The position numbers were made by a program, and so were the translations under genes. The notes under the pieces were generated by a model. That model saw nothing but the letters and a program-made list of their open reading frames with translations. It did not search any database and was not told the origin of the DNA. Positions 1-8,325 of a DNA stretch of 16,739 nucleotides are shown here, piece by piece (position 1 is the stretch's first letter; every line of letters begins with the position of its first letter). Origin of the DNA: JACQWR01 sp964614365 (GTDB lineage: Bacteria; Desulfobacterota; Syntrophia; Syntrophales; JACQWR01); contig CAZTLA010000060.1 of the NCBI GenBank assembly GCA_964614365.1, positions 1 through 16,739 of the forward strand, given 5' to 3'.

Positions 1-1706
1 GCGGCTTCGAAGACGTGGTGGGCCAGGATCACGTGGTTCGCACCCTGAAGAACGCCATCCTCCAGAACCGCGTTGCGCATGCCTTTATCTTCAGTGGACC
101 CCGCGGCGTCGGGAAGACGTCGGTTGCCCGGATACTGGCCAAGGCCCTGAACTGCGAAACGGGGGCATCGCCGATCCCCTGCGGGGAATGCGCCAACTGC
201 CGGGAGATCGCCGCGGGGACGTCCATGGACGTTCACGAAATAGACGGGGCATCCAACCGGGGGATAGACGAGATACGGGAACTGAGGGAGAACGTGCGGT
301 TCTCCCCCACGTCATCCCGCTACAAAATTTATATTATTGACGAAGTTCACATGCTGACCCGGGAGGCATTCAACGCACTGCTCAAGACCCTCGAGGAGCC
401 GCCCCCCCATGTGATTTTCATCTTTGCCACGACGGAAACCCACAAGATTCCGGCAACCATCCTGTCCCGCTGTCAGTGCTTCGATTTTCGGCGGATTGCC
501 GTGAAACAGATCCGGGACAGCCTGGGACAGATCGCCGCAACCGAAGGCGTCAAGATCAGCGATGCCGGCCTCGCTTGGATTGCCGGGGCGGGTGACGGGA
601 GTCTGAGGGATGCCGAGAGCGTGCTGGACCAGGTCATATCCTACGCCGGGTTTGACATCGCCGATGAGCAGATAGAAGAAGTTCTTGGCCTTGGAGACCG
701 GCGCTTCCTCTTCCTGCTTTCGGGGGCGGTGCTGGAACGGGATGCCGGGCGGTGCCTCAGAATCGTCGGGGATGCCTATTATGCAGGCCTCGACATGAAG
801 CATTTCTACCAGATGCTCCTGGCTCATTTCCGGAATCTGCTCCTCGCCAAAATCGCGGGGAAGGAACGCGCGCTATTCGAGCTTACGGACGACGACATGG
901 CCAGACTTGCCGAGCAGGCAGGCACTGTTACGCGGGAGACGCTCCAGCGACTGCTGGACATCCTTATGGCCGAGGAGGAAAACGTCAGGAGGAGCAGCGA
1001 TCCGCGTCTGACTCTTGAGGCGGTGCTGGTGAGAATGGCTTATCTCGAACCGGTGCTTCCCATCGACGAGATCCTGGCCAGGATGGAAGGACTGGAAAAG
1101 AGGCTCGCGTCCGGAACGGCCTCCGCGTCCGCATCGCCGCCGGGAGGAAAGAACGAAGCCCCGGCCGGTCCACGGCAGGGCGCGGCGCCGACTGTGGAAA
1201 AAGCGGACGCGCCCCCTGTACCGGAACGGACGGCGAACGGCAGTCCGGCGCGGTACGAGATACGGGAGCCCGGTCCCCGGCCCGGCTCTCCGCCCGCTGC
1301 CACGGCGGACCTCTGGGATAATTACAAGGGGTTTATCAAGAAGCACAGCCAACCCCTCTGGTCCAAGATCGAGGCAGGCAAATTTCTCGGATACGAGAGG
1401 GGCTGTCTCCGGATGGGGTTTCCCCGGGGGTATATCTTTCTTGATGAGTTGAACCATAAGACACTGAAGGATCGCATCGCCGAACTGTCCAAGGCGTTTT
1501 TCGGGGAGGACGTGACCATCAAAATCGAGACGATGGAGGCCGGACCGGAAGAGCAGGCGCGCGGTGCCCAAAACGGTTCTCAAAGGAACAATCGGATGAA
1601 CGATATCAAGCGAGAAGCGCTTTCCCAACCGCTTCTGCAAAAGGTCCTGGATGTGTTCGGGGGGGCCGAGGTGCGGGAGGTGATCCCCAAGGGGAATCAC
1701 CATTGA
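1..1706 (+). CDS. dnaX: DNA polymerase III subunit gamma/tau, 5'-truncated by window
   Basis: This is the clamp-loader ATPase that loads the beta sliding clamp in the replisome. The frame is open from the window edge and reads GFEDVVGQDH, so the true start lies outside; about 13 residues are missing by comparison with usual DnaX N-termini. Numbering from the valine codon at 15: Walker A GPRGVGKT at 28-35, zinc-module cysteines C47, C56, C59 and C62, Walker B/DExH-like IIDEVH at 107-112, and the SRC sensor at 151-153. The clamp-loader domains run to about residue 360. A low-complexity Ala/Pro/Gly-rich linker follows (about 365-435), then a tau-like C-terminal region. No in-phase A-AAA-AAG slippery heptamer was seen in the linker, so a separate short gamma form made by frameshifting is not supported. 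The gene ends 28 nt before ybaB, the usual dnaX-ybaB-recR arrangement. Confidence 0.97.
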   Translation, partial: GFEDVVGQDHVVRTLKNAILQNRVAHAFIFSGPRGVGKTSVARILAKALNCETGASPIPCGECANCREIAAGTSMDVHEIDGASNRGIDEIRELRENVRFSPTSSRYKIYIIDEVHMLTREAFNALLKTLEEPPPHVIFIFATTETHKIPATILSRCQCFDFRRIAVKQIRDSLGQIAATEGVKISDAGLAWIAGAGDGSLRDAESVLDQVISYAGFDIADEQIEEVLGLGDRRFLFLLSGAVLERDAGRCLRIVGDAYYAGLDMKHFYQMLLAHFRNLLLAKIAGKERALFELTDDDMARLAEQAGTVTRETLQRLLDILMAEEENVRRSSDPRLTLEAVLVRMAYLEPVLPIDEILARMEGLEKRLASGTASASASPPGGKNEAPAGPRQGAAPTVEKADAPPVPERTANGSPARYEIREPGPRPGSPPAATADLWDNYKGFIKKHSQPLWSKIEAGKFLGYERGCLRMGFPRGYIFLDELNHKTLKDRIAELSKAFFGEDVTIKIETMEAGPEEQARGAQNGSQRNNRMNDIKREALSQPLLQKVLDVFGGAEVREVIPKGNHH

Positions 1707-1734
1707 CACTAAATCAGGAAGGAACAAAACAACA

Positions 1735-2043
1735 ATGCAGAATTTCGGCAACATCATGAAACAGGCGAAACAGCTTCAGGAAAAGATGATGCGTCTCCAG
1801 GAGGAAATGGCGTCGAAGACGATAGAGGCGACGGCAGGCGGCGGGATGGTCTCCGTCGTGGTGAACGGGAAGAACGATATCGTTTCCCTGAAAATCGACC
1901 GCGAAGTGGTCAATCCCGATGATGTGGGAATGCTCCAGGACCTGATCATGGCGGCGGTGAACGAGGGAATCCGCAGGGCACAGGAAATGGCCTCTTCGGA
2001 AATGGCGAAGCTTACCGGGGGGCTCAACATTCCGGGTTTGTAG
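1735..2043 (+). CDS. ybaB: YbaB/EbfC family nucleoid-associated protein
   Basis: This is a small dimeric DNA-binding protein of the YbaB/EbfC family, associated with the nucleoid and often linked to recombination repair with RecR. It is 102 aa, the usual length. It starts with MQNFGNIMKQAKQLQEK, the typical N-terminal amphipathic helix, followed by the conserved ATAGGGMV segment and the DPDD/NPDD-like turn near residue 62. The ATG is preceded by an AGGAAGGA ribosome binding site. It sits between dnaX (28 nt gap) and recR (14 nt gap), which independently supports the call. Its precise role in this organism is not visible from sequence. Confidence 0.95.
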   Translation: MQNFGNIMKQAKQLQEKMMRLQEEMASKTIEATAGGGMVSVVVNGKNDIVSLKIDREVVNPDDVGMLQDLIMAAVNEGIRRAQEMASSEMAKLTGGLNIPGL

Positions 2044-2057
2044 AGAGGATATTCTGG

Positions 2058-2657
2058 ATGACAGGGTACGCACAGCCCATCAAGCGGCTGATAAAGGAAC
2101 TGGGCAGGCTGCCCGGCATCGGGGAAAAAACCGCCACACGGCTGGCAACCTTTATCATGCGCGCTTCCGCGGAGGATGCAAAAAGGCTTGCCGAGAGCAT
2201 CATCGAGGTCAAGGAGAAAATCCGGTTTTGCAGCGTCTGTTATAACCTGACGGAAAAAGACCTTTGCGACATCTGCTCCGATCCGGGCCGCGACCGGGAT
2301 GCCATCTGTGTAGTCGAGGAACCGGATGCCCTTATTGCCATCGAGGAAAGCGGGAGTTTCCGGGGCGCCTACCACGTCCTGCATGGGGCGCTTTCCCCCC
2401 TCGATGGGATCGGACCGGAACAGCTCCGGGTGCGGGAATTGATGGATCGTCTGACGGGCGGCGCCGTCAGGGAGATCATTATTGCCACGAATCCGAACGT
2501 CCAGGGAGAGTCCACGGCGCTGCTGATCACCCGGCTGCTCAAGGACCGGGACGTAAAGGTGACACGGATCGCCTTCGGTGTTCCCCTGGGCGGCGACCTG
2601 AAATATACGGACAAGATGACCCTTTCCAAGTCCATAGAGTACCGCCGGAACATGTGA
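2058..2657 (+). CDS. recR: Recombination mediator protein RecR
   Basis: RecR works with RecO and RecF to load RecA on gapped DNA. The 199-aa length is normal. Visible in order: an N-terminal helix-hairpin-helix (LGRLPGIGEKTATRLA, residues about 16-31), a four-cysteine zinc finger (CxxC then CDIC, about residues 58-73), the Toprim core beginning ICVVEEPDAL and including the acidic and GGAVREIIIATNP segments, and the C-terminal TRIAFGVPLGGDLKYTD region. ATG at 2058 follows a GAGAGGATATT ribosome-binding region. It is the last gene of the dnaX-ybaB-recR operon; a hairpin (2658-2673) begins immediately after the stop codon. Confidence 0.97.
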   Translation: MTGYAQPIKRLIKELGRLPGIGEKTATRLATFIMRASAEDAKRLAESIIEVKEKIRFCSVCYNLTEKDLCDICSDPGRDRDAICVVEEPDALIAIEESGSFRGAYHVLHGALSPLDGIGPEQLRVRELMDRLTGGAVREIIIATNPNVQGESTALLITRLLKDRDVKVTRIAFGVPLGGDLKYTDKMTLSKSIEYRRNM

Positions 2658-2715
2658 GCAGGACGCATCCTGCACATTTCCCGGCAGGTGGGGACTTCTC
2701 CAATTCCTCCCGTCC

Positions 2716-2735
2716 GGCGTCGCAGGCGCCTTTTT
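2716..2735 (+). terminator. Putative intrinsic terminator after recR
   Basis: A stem GGCGT/GCGCC (5 bp including one G-U pair, loop CGCAG) is followed directly by TTTTT. A second, perfect 6-bp hairpin (GCAGGA, loop CGCA, TCCTGC) lies just upstream at 2658-2673, right after the recR stop codon, but has no T-tract. The stem is short, so termination may be partial. The position, between recR and a new promoter, fits the end of the dnaX operon. Confidence 0.5.
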
Positions 2736-2759
2736 ATAAAGGTGTTGGGAAAGAAAAGG

Positions 2760-2788
2760 TTGACATAAGAAAACAATTATACTATGAA
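2760..2788 (+). promoter_or_regulatory. Sigma70-type promoter for the por-nuo operon
   Basis: A perfect TTGACA at 2760-2765 is separated by 17 nt from TATGAA at 2783-2788 (4/6 match to the -10 consensus). The surroundings are AT-rich compared with the flanking genes. The predicted start of transcription is about 2795, giving a leader of roughly 45 nt before porG. A nearby TATACT (2778-2783) is closer to consensus but only 12 nt from the -35 box, so it was not chosen. Confidence 0.55.
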
Positions 2789-2838
2789 GACCACTTTTCC
2801 GTTGGTGAAGAAGCGAAAACAGTTGGGGAGATTATCCA

Positions 2839-3384
2839 ATGATTGAGGTACGATGGCATGGAAGAGGCGGTCAGGGGGCGGTAACGTCGGTGGAGTTGCT
2901 TGCCCTGGCGGCCATAGAAGAGGGGAAGTACGCCCAGGGATTCCCCAGTTTTGGCCCGGAGCGGAGAGGGGCGCCGGTCGCGGCGTTTAACCGTGTCGAC
3001 GACAAGCGGATCCGGATCCGATCCGGCATCTATCATCCCGATACGGTGGTGGTTCTCGACGAGGGGCTGGTGGGCCTGGTGAATGTTGCCGACGGCTTGA
3101 AACCAAAGGGCGTCCTGATCATCAATACGTCGAAGACGCCTGCGGCGGTGAGGAAAGTCCTCAAGTATAAGGGCAAGATCGCCACCGTGGATGCCACGGC
3201 GATCGCACGAAAAGAGCTGGGCGTGCCCATCACGAATACGACCATGCTCGGAGCCCTGATCAGGATGACCGATATCGTGAAGCTGGACTCGCTGAAGGTT
3301 CCGGTGGACCACCGATTCGGCAGGATTGCGCAGAAAAATTTGACAGCCATGAAGAGAGCCTTCGACGAGGTGAACGTCGGCTGA
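2839..3384 (+). CDS. porG: Pyruvate (2-oxoacid):ferredoxin oxidoreductase, gamma subunit
   Basis: This is the gamma subunit of a four-subunit 2-oxoacid:ferredoxin oxidoreductase, which oxidatively decarboxylates pyruvate-type acids to acyl-CoA and CO2, or runs in reverse, with ferredoxin. It is 181 aa, normal for a separate gamma chain. The diagnostic GRGGQG loop is at residues 8-13, followed by the conserved GFPSFGPERRGAPVAAF segment and the LDEGLVGLV and TNTTMLGAL motifs of the family. ATG follows GGGGAG. The gamma-delta-alpha-beta order of the next genes matches stand-alone four-subunit PORs. The exact 2-oxoacid cannot be proved; pyruvate is favoured because of beta-subunit features. Confidence 0.92.
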   Translation: MIEVRWHGRGGQGAVTSVELLALAAIEEGKYAQGFPSFGPERRGAPVAAFNRVDDKRIRIRSGIYHPDTVVVLDEGLVGLVNVADGLKPKGVLIINTSKTPAAVRKVLKYKGKIATVDATAIARKELGVPITNTTMLGALIRMTDIVKLDSLKVPVDHRFGRIAQKNLTAMKRAFDEVNVG

Positions 3385-3426
3385 CGGCGGGTTTCCGAAT
3401 AACGGAAAGGGATGTTCCCCTATCCA

Positions 3427-3456
3427 GGAAGGACCGTTCTGCGAGCGGTCACTTCC
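3427..3456 (+). other. Strong intercistronic mRNA hairpin between porG and porD
   Basis: The 119-nt porG-porD gap is the longest inside this operon. It holds an 11-bp stem: GGAAG plus GACCGT (3427-3437), loop TCTGCGA, then GCGGTC, one bulged A, and CTTCC (3445-3456). A second smaller stem-loop, TTTCCG-AATAA-CGGAAA, lies at 3392-3408. Neither has a T-tract, so they look like mRNA processing or stability elements rather than terminators. This could set the expression ratio of gamma to the remaining subunits. Confidence 0.5.
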
Positions 3457-3503
3457 CGTAGTTCCGAAATTGGTAACATCAACATAGAGCATGAGGGAAA
3501 AGA

Positions 3504-3794
3504 ATGGCGGCAAAAAAGTGGCCGGAGGGCTGGCAGAATGTGAACCGAGGATGTGTGGTATTCAGACCCGGCAGCGCGGGAGAATACCATACCGGGAGTT
3601 GGCGGGCCCAGCGGCCCATCTGGGACAATGCGAAATGCATCAAGTGCGGGCTCTGCTACATCGTCTGCCCCGAGGGATGCATCTCTGAAGGCGATGATGG
3701 ATACTACGCGGCGAATCTTGATTACTGCAAGGGATGCGGAATCTGTTCCCACGAGTGCTGGCCGCAGGCCATCAGAATGGTTGAGGAGGGATGA
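3504..3794 (+). CDS. porD: 2-oxoacid:ferredoxin oxidoreductase, delta (2x[4Fe-4S] ferredoxin) subunit
   Basis: This 96-aa ferredoxin-like subunit carries electrons from the thiamine-diphosphate site to external ferredoxin. Two cluster motifs are clear: C45-x2-C48-x2-C51-x3-C55-P and C75-x2-C78-x2-C81-x3-C85-P. The N-terminal 40 residues, including RPGSAGEYHTGSWR, are typical of PorD chains. The ATG has a GAGGGA ribosome binding site about 8 nt upstream. It ends 3 nt before porA, so the two are probably translated together. The second residue after the first cluster CP motif is followed by an extra cysteine (C59), which need not be a ligand. Confidence 0.93.
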   Translation: MAAKKWPEGWQNVNRGCVVFRPGSAGEYHTGSWRAQRPIWDNAKCIKCGLCYIVCPEGCISEGDDGYYAANLDYCKGCGICSHECWPQAIRMVEEG

Positions 3795-3797
3795 GCC

Positions 3798-4976
3798 GTG
3801 TCTAAGCGAATCGGTATGGAAGTAGCGGTTGCCGCGGCGGAAGCGGCGGCTTTATGCAGATTTGATGTGGCTGCAGTCTATCCCATTACACCCCAGTCCC
3901 ACGTGGCGGAGCATCTCTCCAATATCGTCGCCGACGGCAGGATAGACGCCGAATTCATCACCGTGGAATCCGAGCACTCCGCCATGAGTTCCGCCATAGG
4001 GGCATCGGCAACGGGGGCGCGGGTGATTACGGCGACCAGTTCTCAGGGATTGATGTACATGCACGAGGTCCTGCCCATTGCATCGGGCATGCGGCTCCCC
4101 ATTGTCATGGCAATCGCCAACCGGGCGGTTTCCGGTCCTCTGAATATTCTGAACGATCATAGCGATATCATGCCTCAGCGGGACTCGGGCTGGATATCGC
4201 TCTTTGCGGAGAACGGCCAGGAAGTGGTGGACATGATGATCCAGGCCTTCAAGATCGCGGAGCACCGCGATGTCCAGCTGCCGGTGAATGTCAACATTGA
4301 CGGCTTCCAGCTCACCCACATGGTGGAGCCCCTGGAAATGCCGGATCAGGACGAGGTGGACAAGTTCCTGCCGCCCTACAAACCCTACGCCACCCTCCAT
4401 CCCGACAAGCCCGTCTCCATGGGATGCTTTGCGATGAACGATATTTACCCCGAGGCGATGAAGGCGAAGGACGAGGCCATCGTGAACGCGAAACCCGTCA
4501 TCCTGCAGATCTGGAAGGAATGGGAAAAGCGTTTCGGCCGCAAATACGAACCGATCGAAGGATACCGGGTGAAGGGTGCGGATATCCTGCTGCTCACCAT
4601 GGGTTCCATGGGAGAAACGGCGTCGGTTGCCATCGATGAACTGCGCAACAAGGGCGTCCCCGTGGGACTCCTGAAACTGAAGCTCTGGCGGCCCTTCCCC
4701 TTTGATGAATTGAGAAAAGCCGTGAAGGGGGTCAAGACGCTGATCGTTACGGACCGGGCCGTTTCCTTCGGCGGCCCGGGAGGTCCCGTGGCCGGCGAGA
4801 TCAGGTCGGCACTCTACGACCAGCCCACACGCCCCGCCATCGTCAATGAAATCATCGGCCTCGGCGGCCGCGATATGATGGTGGAGCATTTCATGGAAAT
4901 CGTGATGAAGGCGGCCAAGCCGGGCAAGAAAAAGAGGAAGGAAGCATACGAATTTTACGGAGTGAGGGAAGCATGA
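3798..4976 (+). CDS. porA: Pyruvate (2-oxoacid):ferredoxin oxidoreductase, alpha subunit
   Basis: The alpha chain (392 aa, normal for this family) forms the thiamine-diphosphate active site together with beta. Key features: YPITPQS near residue 28, the ESEHSAMSSAIGASATGARVITATSSQG stretch in two conserved pieces (about residues 54-82), and the C-terminal domain with MGSMGETASVAIDEL and DRAVSFGGPGGP. The start is a GTG at 3798. It is chosen because a GAGGAGGG ribosome binding site lies 7 nt upstream and the porD stop is only 3 nt away; no ATG lies further upstream in frame. The last 4 nt overlap porB (ATGA), indicating translational coupling. Confidence 0.95.
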   Translation: MSKRIGMEVAVAAAEAAALCRFDVAAVYPITPQSHVAEHLSNIVADGRIDAEFITVESEHSAMSSAIGASATGARVITATSSQGLMYMHEVLPIASGMRLPIVMAIANRAVSGPLNILNDHSDIMPQRDSGWISLFAENGQEVVDMMIQAFKIAEHRDVQLPVNVNIDGFQLTHMVEPLEMPDQDEVDKFLPPYKPYATLHPDKPVSMGCFAMNDIYPEAMKAKDEAIVNAKPVILQIWKEWEKRFGRKYEPIEGYRVKGADILLLTMGSMGETASVAIDELRNKGVPVGLLKLKLWRPFPFDELRKAVKGVKTLIVTDRAVSFGGPGGPVAGEIRSALYDQPTRPAIVNEIIGLGGRDMMVEHFMEIVMKAAKPGKKKRKEAYEFYGVREA

Positions 4977-5950
4977 GCGCAAGCAATTACCCGCAGGGTA
5001 TGGTGGAAAACTTTGATTTATATGCCCCGAAGCTGACGGACAGGGAAGAGTATTTTTGCCCCGGTCATCGCGCCTGCCAGGGATGCGGCGAGGCCCTCGC
5101 CGTCCGTTTGATGTGCAAGGCCCTCGGCAAGGATACGGTGGTAACGAACGCCACGGGCTGCATGGAGATTGTTGGGAGCCTTTATCCCACGACGGCGTGG
5201 AAGCTGCCGTGGATTCACGTGGCCTTTCCCAACTCGGCGTCGGTGGCCTCGGGCGTGGAAGCCGGCCTGAAAGCGCTCCGGCGCAAAGGGAAGATCGCCG
5301 ACCGGGACGTGAAAACGGTGGGCATCGGCGGCGACGGCGGGACGATGGACATCGGATTCCAGGCCCTCTCCGGGGCCATGGAGCGGGGGCATGACATGCT
5401 CTATGTCTGTTTCGACAACGAGGCGTACATGAATACGGGCATCCAGCGCTCCAGCGGGACGCCCTTTGGCGCCTCGACGACGACGGCCCCCGCCGGGAAG
5501 GTGAGCCTCGGCAACAAGACCTGGAAGAAGGACATGCCCGAGATCATGGTGGCGCACAACCTGGCCTACGTGGCGACGGCCTCGCACGGCTATCCCCTCG
5601 ATTTCATGAATAAGGTCAAGAAGGCCCGCAAGCTCAAGGGGCCGTCCTACATTCATTGCTTCTCCGTCTGTCCCACGGGGTGGCGTTCCGCCTCCGAAGT
5701 CACCATGAAGCTGGCGCGGCTTGCGACCGAGACGGGCGTCTTCCCCCTGTACGAGGTGGAGAACGGCAAGTACCGGATGACCGTGGAACCGCGGACGCCC
5801 CTGAGACCTCTGGAGGACTACCTGAAACTCCAGGGAAGGTTCCGCCACCTGCCTCCCGACCAGATCAAGGTTATCCAGGACAGGGTCCACCGGGAATACC
5901 GGAAGCTGATGGGCAAGATAGAGCATTCCAAGTCCTGGTCCGAGATATGA
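4973..5950 (+). CDS. porB: Pyruvate (2-oxoacid):ferredoxin oxidoreductase, beta subunit
   Basis: This is the thiamine-diphosphate- and [4Fe-4S]-binding catalytic subunit, 325 aa. Likely cluster cysteines are C35 and C38 (CQGCGEA), C63 (ATGCMEI) and C233 (CPTGW). The TPP/Mg motif starts GDGGTMDIG at residue 120 and ends at DNEAYMNTG about 30 residues later. The sequence GIQRSSGTPFGASTTTAPAGK matches pyruvate/2-ketoisovalerate-type beta chains in two stretches. 2-oxoglutarate enzymes usually show a different motif here. I therefore favour pyruvate, with branched-chain 2-oxoacids as the alternative. It is coupled to porA by a 4-nt overlap and is followed by nuoE after 31 nt. Confidence 0.94.
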   Translation: MSASNYPQGMVENFDLYAPKLTDREEYFCPGHRACQGCGEALAVRLMCKALGKDTVVTNATGCMEIVGSLYPTTAWKLPWIHVAFPNSASVASGVEAGLKALRRKGKIADRDVKTVGIGGDGGTMDIGFQALSGAMERGHDMLYVCFDNEAYMNTGIQRSSGTPFGASTTTAPAGKVSLGNKTWKKDMPEIMVAHNLAYVATASHGYPLDFMNKVKKARKLKGPSYIHCFSVCPTGWRSASEVTMKLARLATETGVFPLYEVENGKYRMTVEPRTPLRPLEDYLKLQGRFRHLPPDQIKVIQDRVHREYRKLMGKIEHSKSWSEI

Positions 5951-5981
5951 AGGGAAAAGACAACATAAAGGTGATTTAAGT

Positions 5982-6470
5982 ATGGAAACCGCGAAAACCG
6001 ACGATAAGACAAAACTGAAGGGAATCATCGCCCGCTACAACGGGGAGAAGAATTTCCTGTTGGCTATTCTTCAGGATATTCAGGATGCCTATAACTACCT
6101 GCCCGTTGCTATCCTGAAAATGGTGAGCCAGGAAATGGATATCCCGCTCATGAGGGTGTACGAGGTGGCGACGTTTTACACCACCTTCAGCCTGACCCCG
6201 CGCGGCGAGCATGTCGTGAAGCTCTGCATGGGCACTGCCTGCCATGTCCGCGGCGCGGCCGGCATTCTCGACAAGCTGGAACGGACACTGGACATCAAGC
6301 CGGGCGAGACGAGCGACGATCTGAAATTTACCCTGGAGACCGTCAACTGCGTGGGGGCCTGCGCCCTGGGGCCCGTTATGGTTATGGACGGAGAATATCA
6401 CGGCCAGGTAACCATGGCAAAAGTGGATAAGGCTATCGAGCCGCTGAAGAAGGGGGCGCAGCTATCATGA
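5982..6470 (+). CDS. nuoE: NuoE/HydC-like [2Fe-2S] diaphorase subunit
   Basis: This is a thioredoxin-fold [2Fe-2S] protein homologous to the 24-kDa subunit of complex I and to HydC of electron-bifurcating hydrogenases. It is 162 aa, with an N-terminal helical bundle containing PVAILKMVSQEMDIP and VYEVATFYTTF, then four cluster cysteines C82, C87, C123 and C127 (C-x4-C and C-x3-C pairs). It relays electrons to or from the flavin subunit encoded next; the genes overlap by 4 nt (ATGA). No membrane arm of complex I is encoded nearby, so this is a soluble NAD(P)H-linked module, not respiratory complex I. Confidence 0.92.
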   Translation: METAKTDDKTKLKGIIARYNGEKNFLLAILQDIQDAYNYLPVAILKMVSQEMDIPLMRVYEVATFYTTFSLTPRGEHVVKLCMGTACHVRGAAGILDKLERTLDIKPGETSDDLKFTLETVNCVGACALGPVMVMDGEYHGQVTMAKVDKAIEPLKKGAQLS

Positions 6471-8314
6471 AGAGAATTGCAGACGCGAAGGCCTTGCGCC
6501 AACTCCAGAAGGAATTGAAGGAACAATGGGATCCGACGAAACCGGTGGTGACCATCTGCGCCGGCACCGGATGCCGCGGCTACGGATGCGTCCGGGTCAA
6601 GGAGGCCCTTGAGGCGGAGATCACAAAACAGAACCTGGCCGTGGATGTCCGCGCTACGGGATGTTTCGGGTTTTGCGAAAAAGGGCCGCTGGTTGTCGTT
6701 CATCCGCAGAAGATCTTCTACCAGCAGGTAAAGGTGAGCGATGTGCCCGATATCGTCGCCAAAACGGTGGCGAGGGGCGAGACGATCGAAAAACTCCTGT
6801 ACCGTGATCCGGGCACGGATGAACGGATACTGAAGGAAGAGGATGTACCGTTCTACCGGAAACAGAAACGGCTCATTTTCGGGTCCAATGGCATGATCGA
6901 TCCCACCCGGATGGAGGATTATCTTGCCATTGGCGGCTACTCTGCGCTGGCCAAGGCCCTGAGCAAGATGAGCCCCAAAGAGATCATCGGGGAAGTGAAG
7001 AAGGCCGGTCTTCGGGGACGGGGCGGCGGCGGGTTTCTCACCGGCGTCAAATGGGAAGGATGCCGTGAGGCGCACGGTTCGCCGAAATACGTGATCGGCA
7101 ACGGCGACGAGGGGGATCCCGGGGCGTATATGGACAGGAGCTTGATGGAGGGCAATCCCCACAGCGTGATTGAGGGCATGATTATCGGCGCCTCTGCCAT
7201 CGGCGCCCAAGAGGGTTTTATCTATGTGCGGAACGAATATCCCCTCGCGGTTATGCACCTCACCATGGCCATCGAAAGCGCGCGTGAGGCGGGGCTCCTG
7301 GGAAAAAATATCCTGGGCTCCGATTTCAGTTTCGATATTTCCCTCAACCGGGGCGGCGGCGCCTTTGTCTGCGGCGAGTCGTCGGCCCTTTTTGCATCCA
7401 TCGAAGGACGGGCAGGCGAGCCGCGCGCCAAATACATACACGCCGTGGAGAAGGGACTCTGGGACCGTCCCACCGTCTTGAACAACGTGGAGACCTGGGC
7501 CAACGTTCCCCTCATTATCAACAAGGGGGCGGACTGGTACGGCGCCATCGGAACGGCGAAAAGCAAGGGGACGAAAATATTCTCCCTCGTGGGCAAGATA
7601 AACAATACGGGGCTCGTGGAGGTTCCCATGGGCATGACGCTCCGCGAAATCATTTATGACATGGGCGGCGGCATCCCGCAGGGAAGGAAGTTCAAAGCAG
7701 TCCAGACGGGCGGCCCGTCAGGCGGATGCATTCCGGAGAGCCTGCTCGATCTCCCCGTGGACTTTGACAAGCTCTATGAAGTGGGCTCCATGATGGGTTC
7801 GGGCGGCATGATCGTCATGGATGATCGCTCCTGCATGGTGGACGTGGCGAAGTATTTTCTCAATTTCCTCCAGGATGAATCCTGCGGGAAGTGCGTTCCC
7901 TGCCGGGAGGGCGTTCGCCGCATGCGGGACATCCTGGATGACATCTGCGCCGGAAAGGGGCATGCGGGAGACGTGGGGCTTCTGGAAACAATGTCGCAGG
8001 CGATCATTGACGGCTCTCTGTGCGCGCTCGGCGGCAGCGCTCCCAACCCGGTTTTAAGCACCATCCGATATTTCCGGGATGAGTATGACGCCCATATCAA
8101 GGAGGGGCGATGCCCTGCCGGCGTCTGCAAGGCGCTTATAAAGTACAGCGTCAATGCCGAGAAGTGCACCGGCTGCGGCATGTGCGTCAAGGTATGTCCC
8201 ACCGGGGCCGCGCGCGGGGAAAAGAAGCAGCCCCACGCGATTGACGAGGCGACATGCACGCGGTGCGGCGCCTGTCTGGAAAGCTGCAAATTCGATGCGA
8301 TCAACGTTATATAA
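6467..8314 (+). CDS. nuoF: NuoF/HydB-like NADH-binding flavin subunit with extra Fe-S domains
   Basis: This is the FMN- and NAD(H)-binding subunit of a HydABC/NuoEFG-type complex, 615 aa, longer than respiratory NuoF and the size of HydB-type chains. Domains in order: an N-terminal thioredoxin-like [2Fe-2S] domain (C31, C36, C66, C70); the flavin/NAD core starting GRGGGGF at 184-190, with GNGDEGDPGAYMDRS; the SLBB-like segment; the N3-type [4Fe-4S] motif C473-x2-C476-x2-C479 with C519; and a C-terminal 2x[4Fe-4S] ferredoxin domain (C567, C570, C573, C577; C597, C600, C603, C607). This makes a multi-cluster wire around one flavin, as in electron-bifurcating enzymes. Bifurcation itself is inference. 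ATG overlaps the nuoE stop. Confidence 0.94.
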   Translation: MKRIADAKALRQLQKELKEQWDPTKPVVTICAGTGCRGYGCVRVKEALEAEITKQNLAVDVRATGCFGFCEKGPLVVVHPQKIFYQQVKVSDVPDIVAKTVARGETIEKLLYRDPGTDERILKEEDVPFYRKQKRLIFGSNGMIDPTRMEDYLAIGGYSALAKALSKMSPKEIIGEVKKAGLRGRGGGGFLTGVKWEGCREAHGSPKYVIGNGDEGDPGAYMDRSLMEGNPHSVIEGMIIGASAIGAQEGFIYVRNEYPLAVMHLTMAIESAREAGLLGKNILGSDFSFDISLNRGGGAFVCGESSALFASIEGRAGEPRAKYIHAVEKGLWDRPTVLNNVETWANVPLIINKGADWYGAIGTAKSKGTKIFSLVGKINNTGLVEVPMGMTLREIIYDMGGGIPQGRKFKAVQTGGPSGGCIPESLLDLPVDFDKLYEVGSMMGSGGMIVMDDRSCMVDVAKYFLNFLQDESCGKCVPCREGVRRMRDILDDICAGKGHAGDVGLLETMSQAIIDGSLCALGGSAPNPVLSTIRYFRDEYDAHIKEGRCPAGVCKALIKYSVNAEKCTGCGMCVKVCPTGAARGEKKQPHAIDEATCTRCGACLESCKFDAINVI

Positions 8315-8325
8315 GGATAGGGAAG

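Noticed and set aside
1100..1320. Programmed frameshift in dnaX giving a gamma form
   Set aside because: I looked for an in-phase A-AAA-AAG heptamer in the linker region and found none; the A-runs present are out of phase or too short.
3852..4982. Minus-strand open frame opposite porA
   Set aside because: His/Arg/Asp-rich shadow translation with no family resemblance; porA on the other strand is certain.
2839..5950. 2-oxoglutarate:ferredoxin oxidoreductase instead of a pyruvate-type enzyme
   Set aside because: The beta subunit shows DNEAYMNTG followed by TPFGASTT, typical of pyruvate/ketoisovalerate enzymes, and separate gamma and delta chains in this order fit POR/VOR better. Not fully excluded.
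8254..8325. Upstream in-frame start for the short NuoG-like protein
   Set aside because: It would overlap the last ferredoxin motif of nuoF and add 24 residues with no homology to the family; the ATG at 8326 has a ribosome binding site and a normal family N-terminus.
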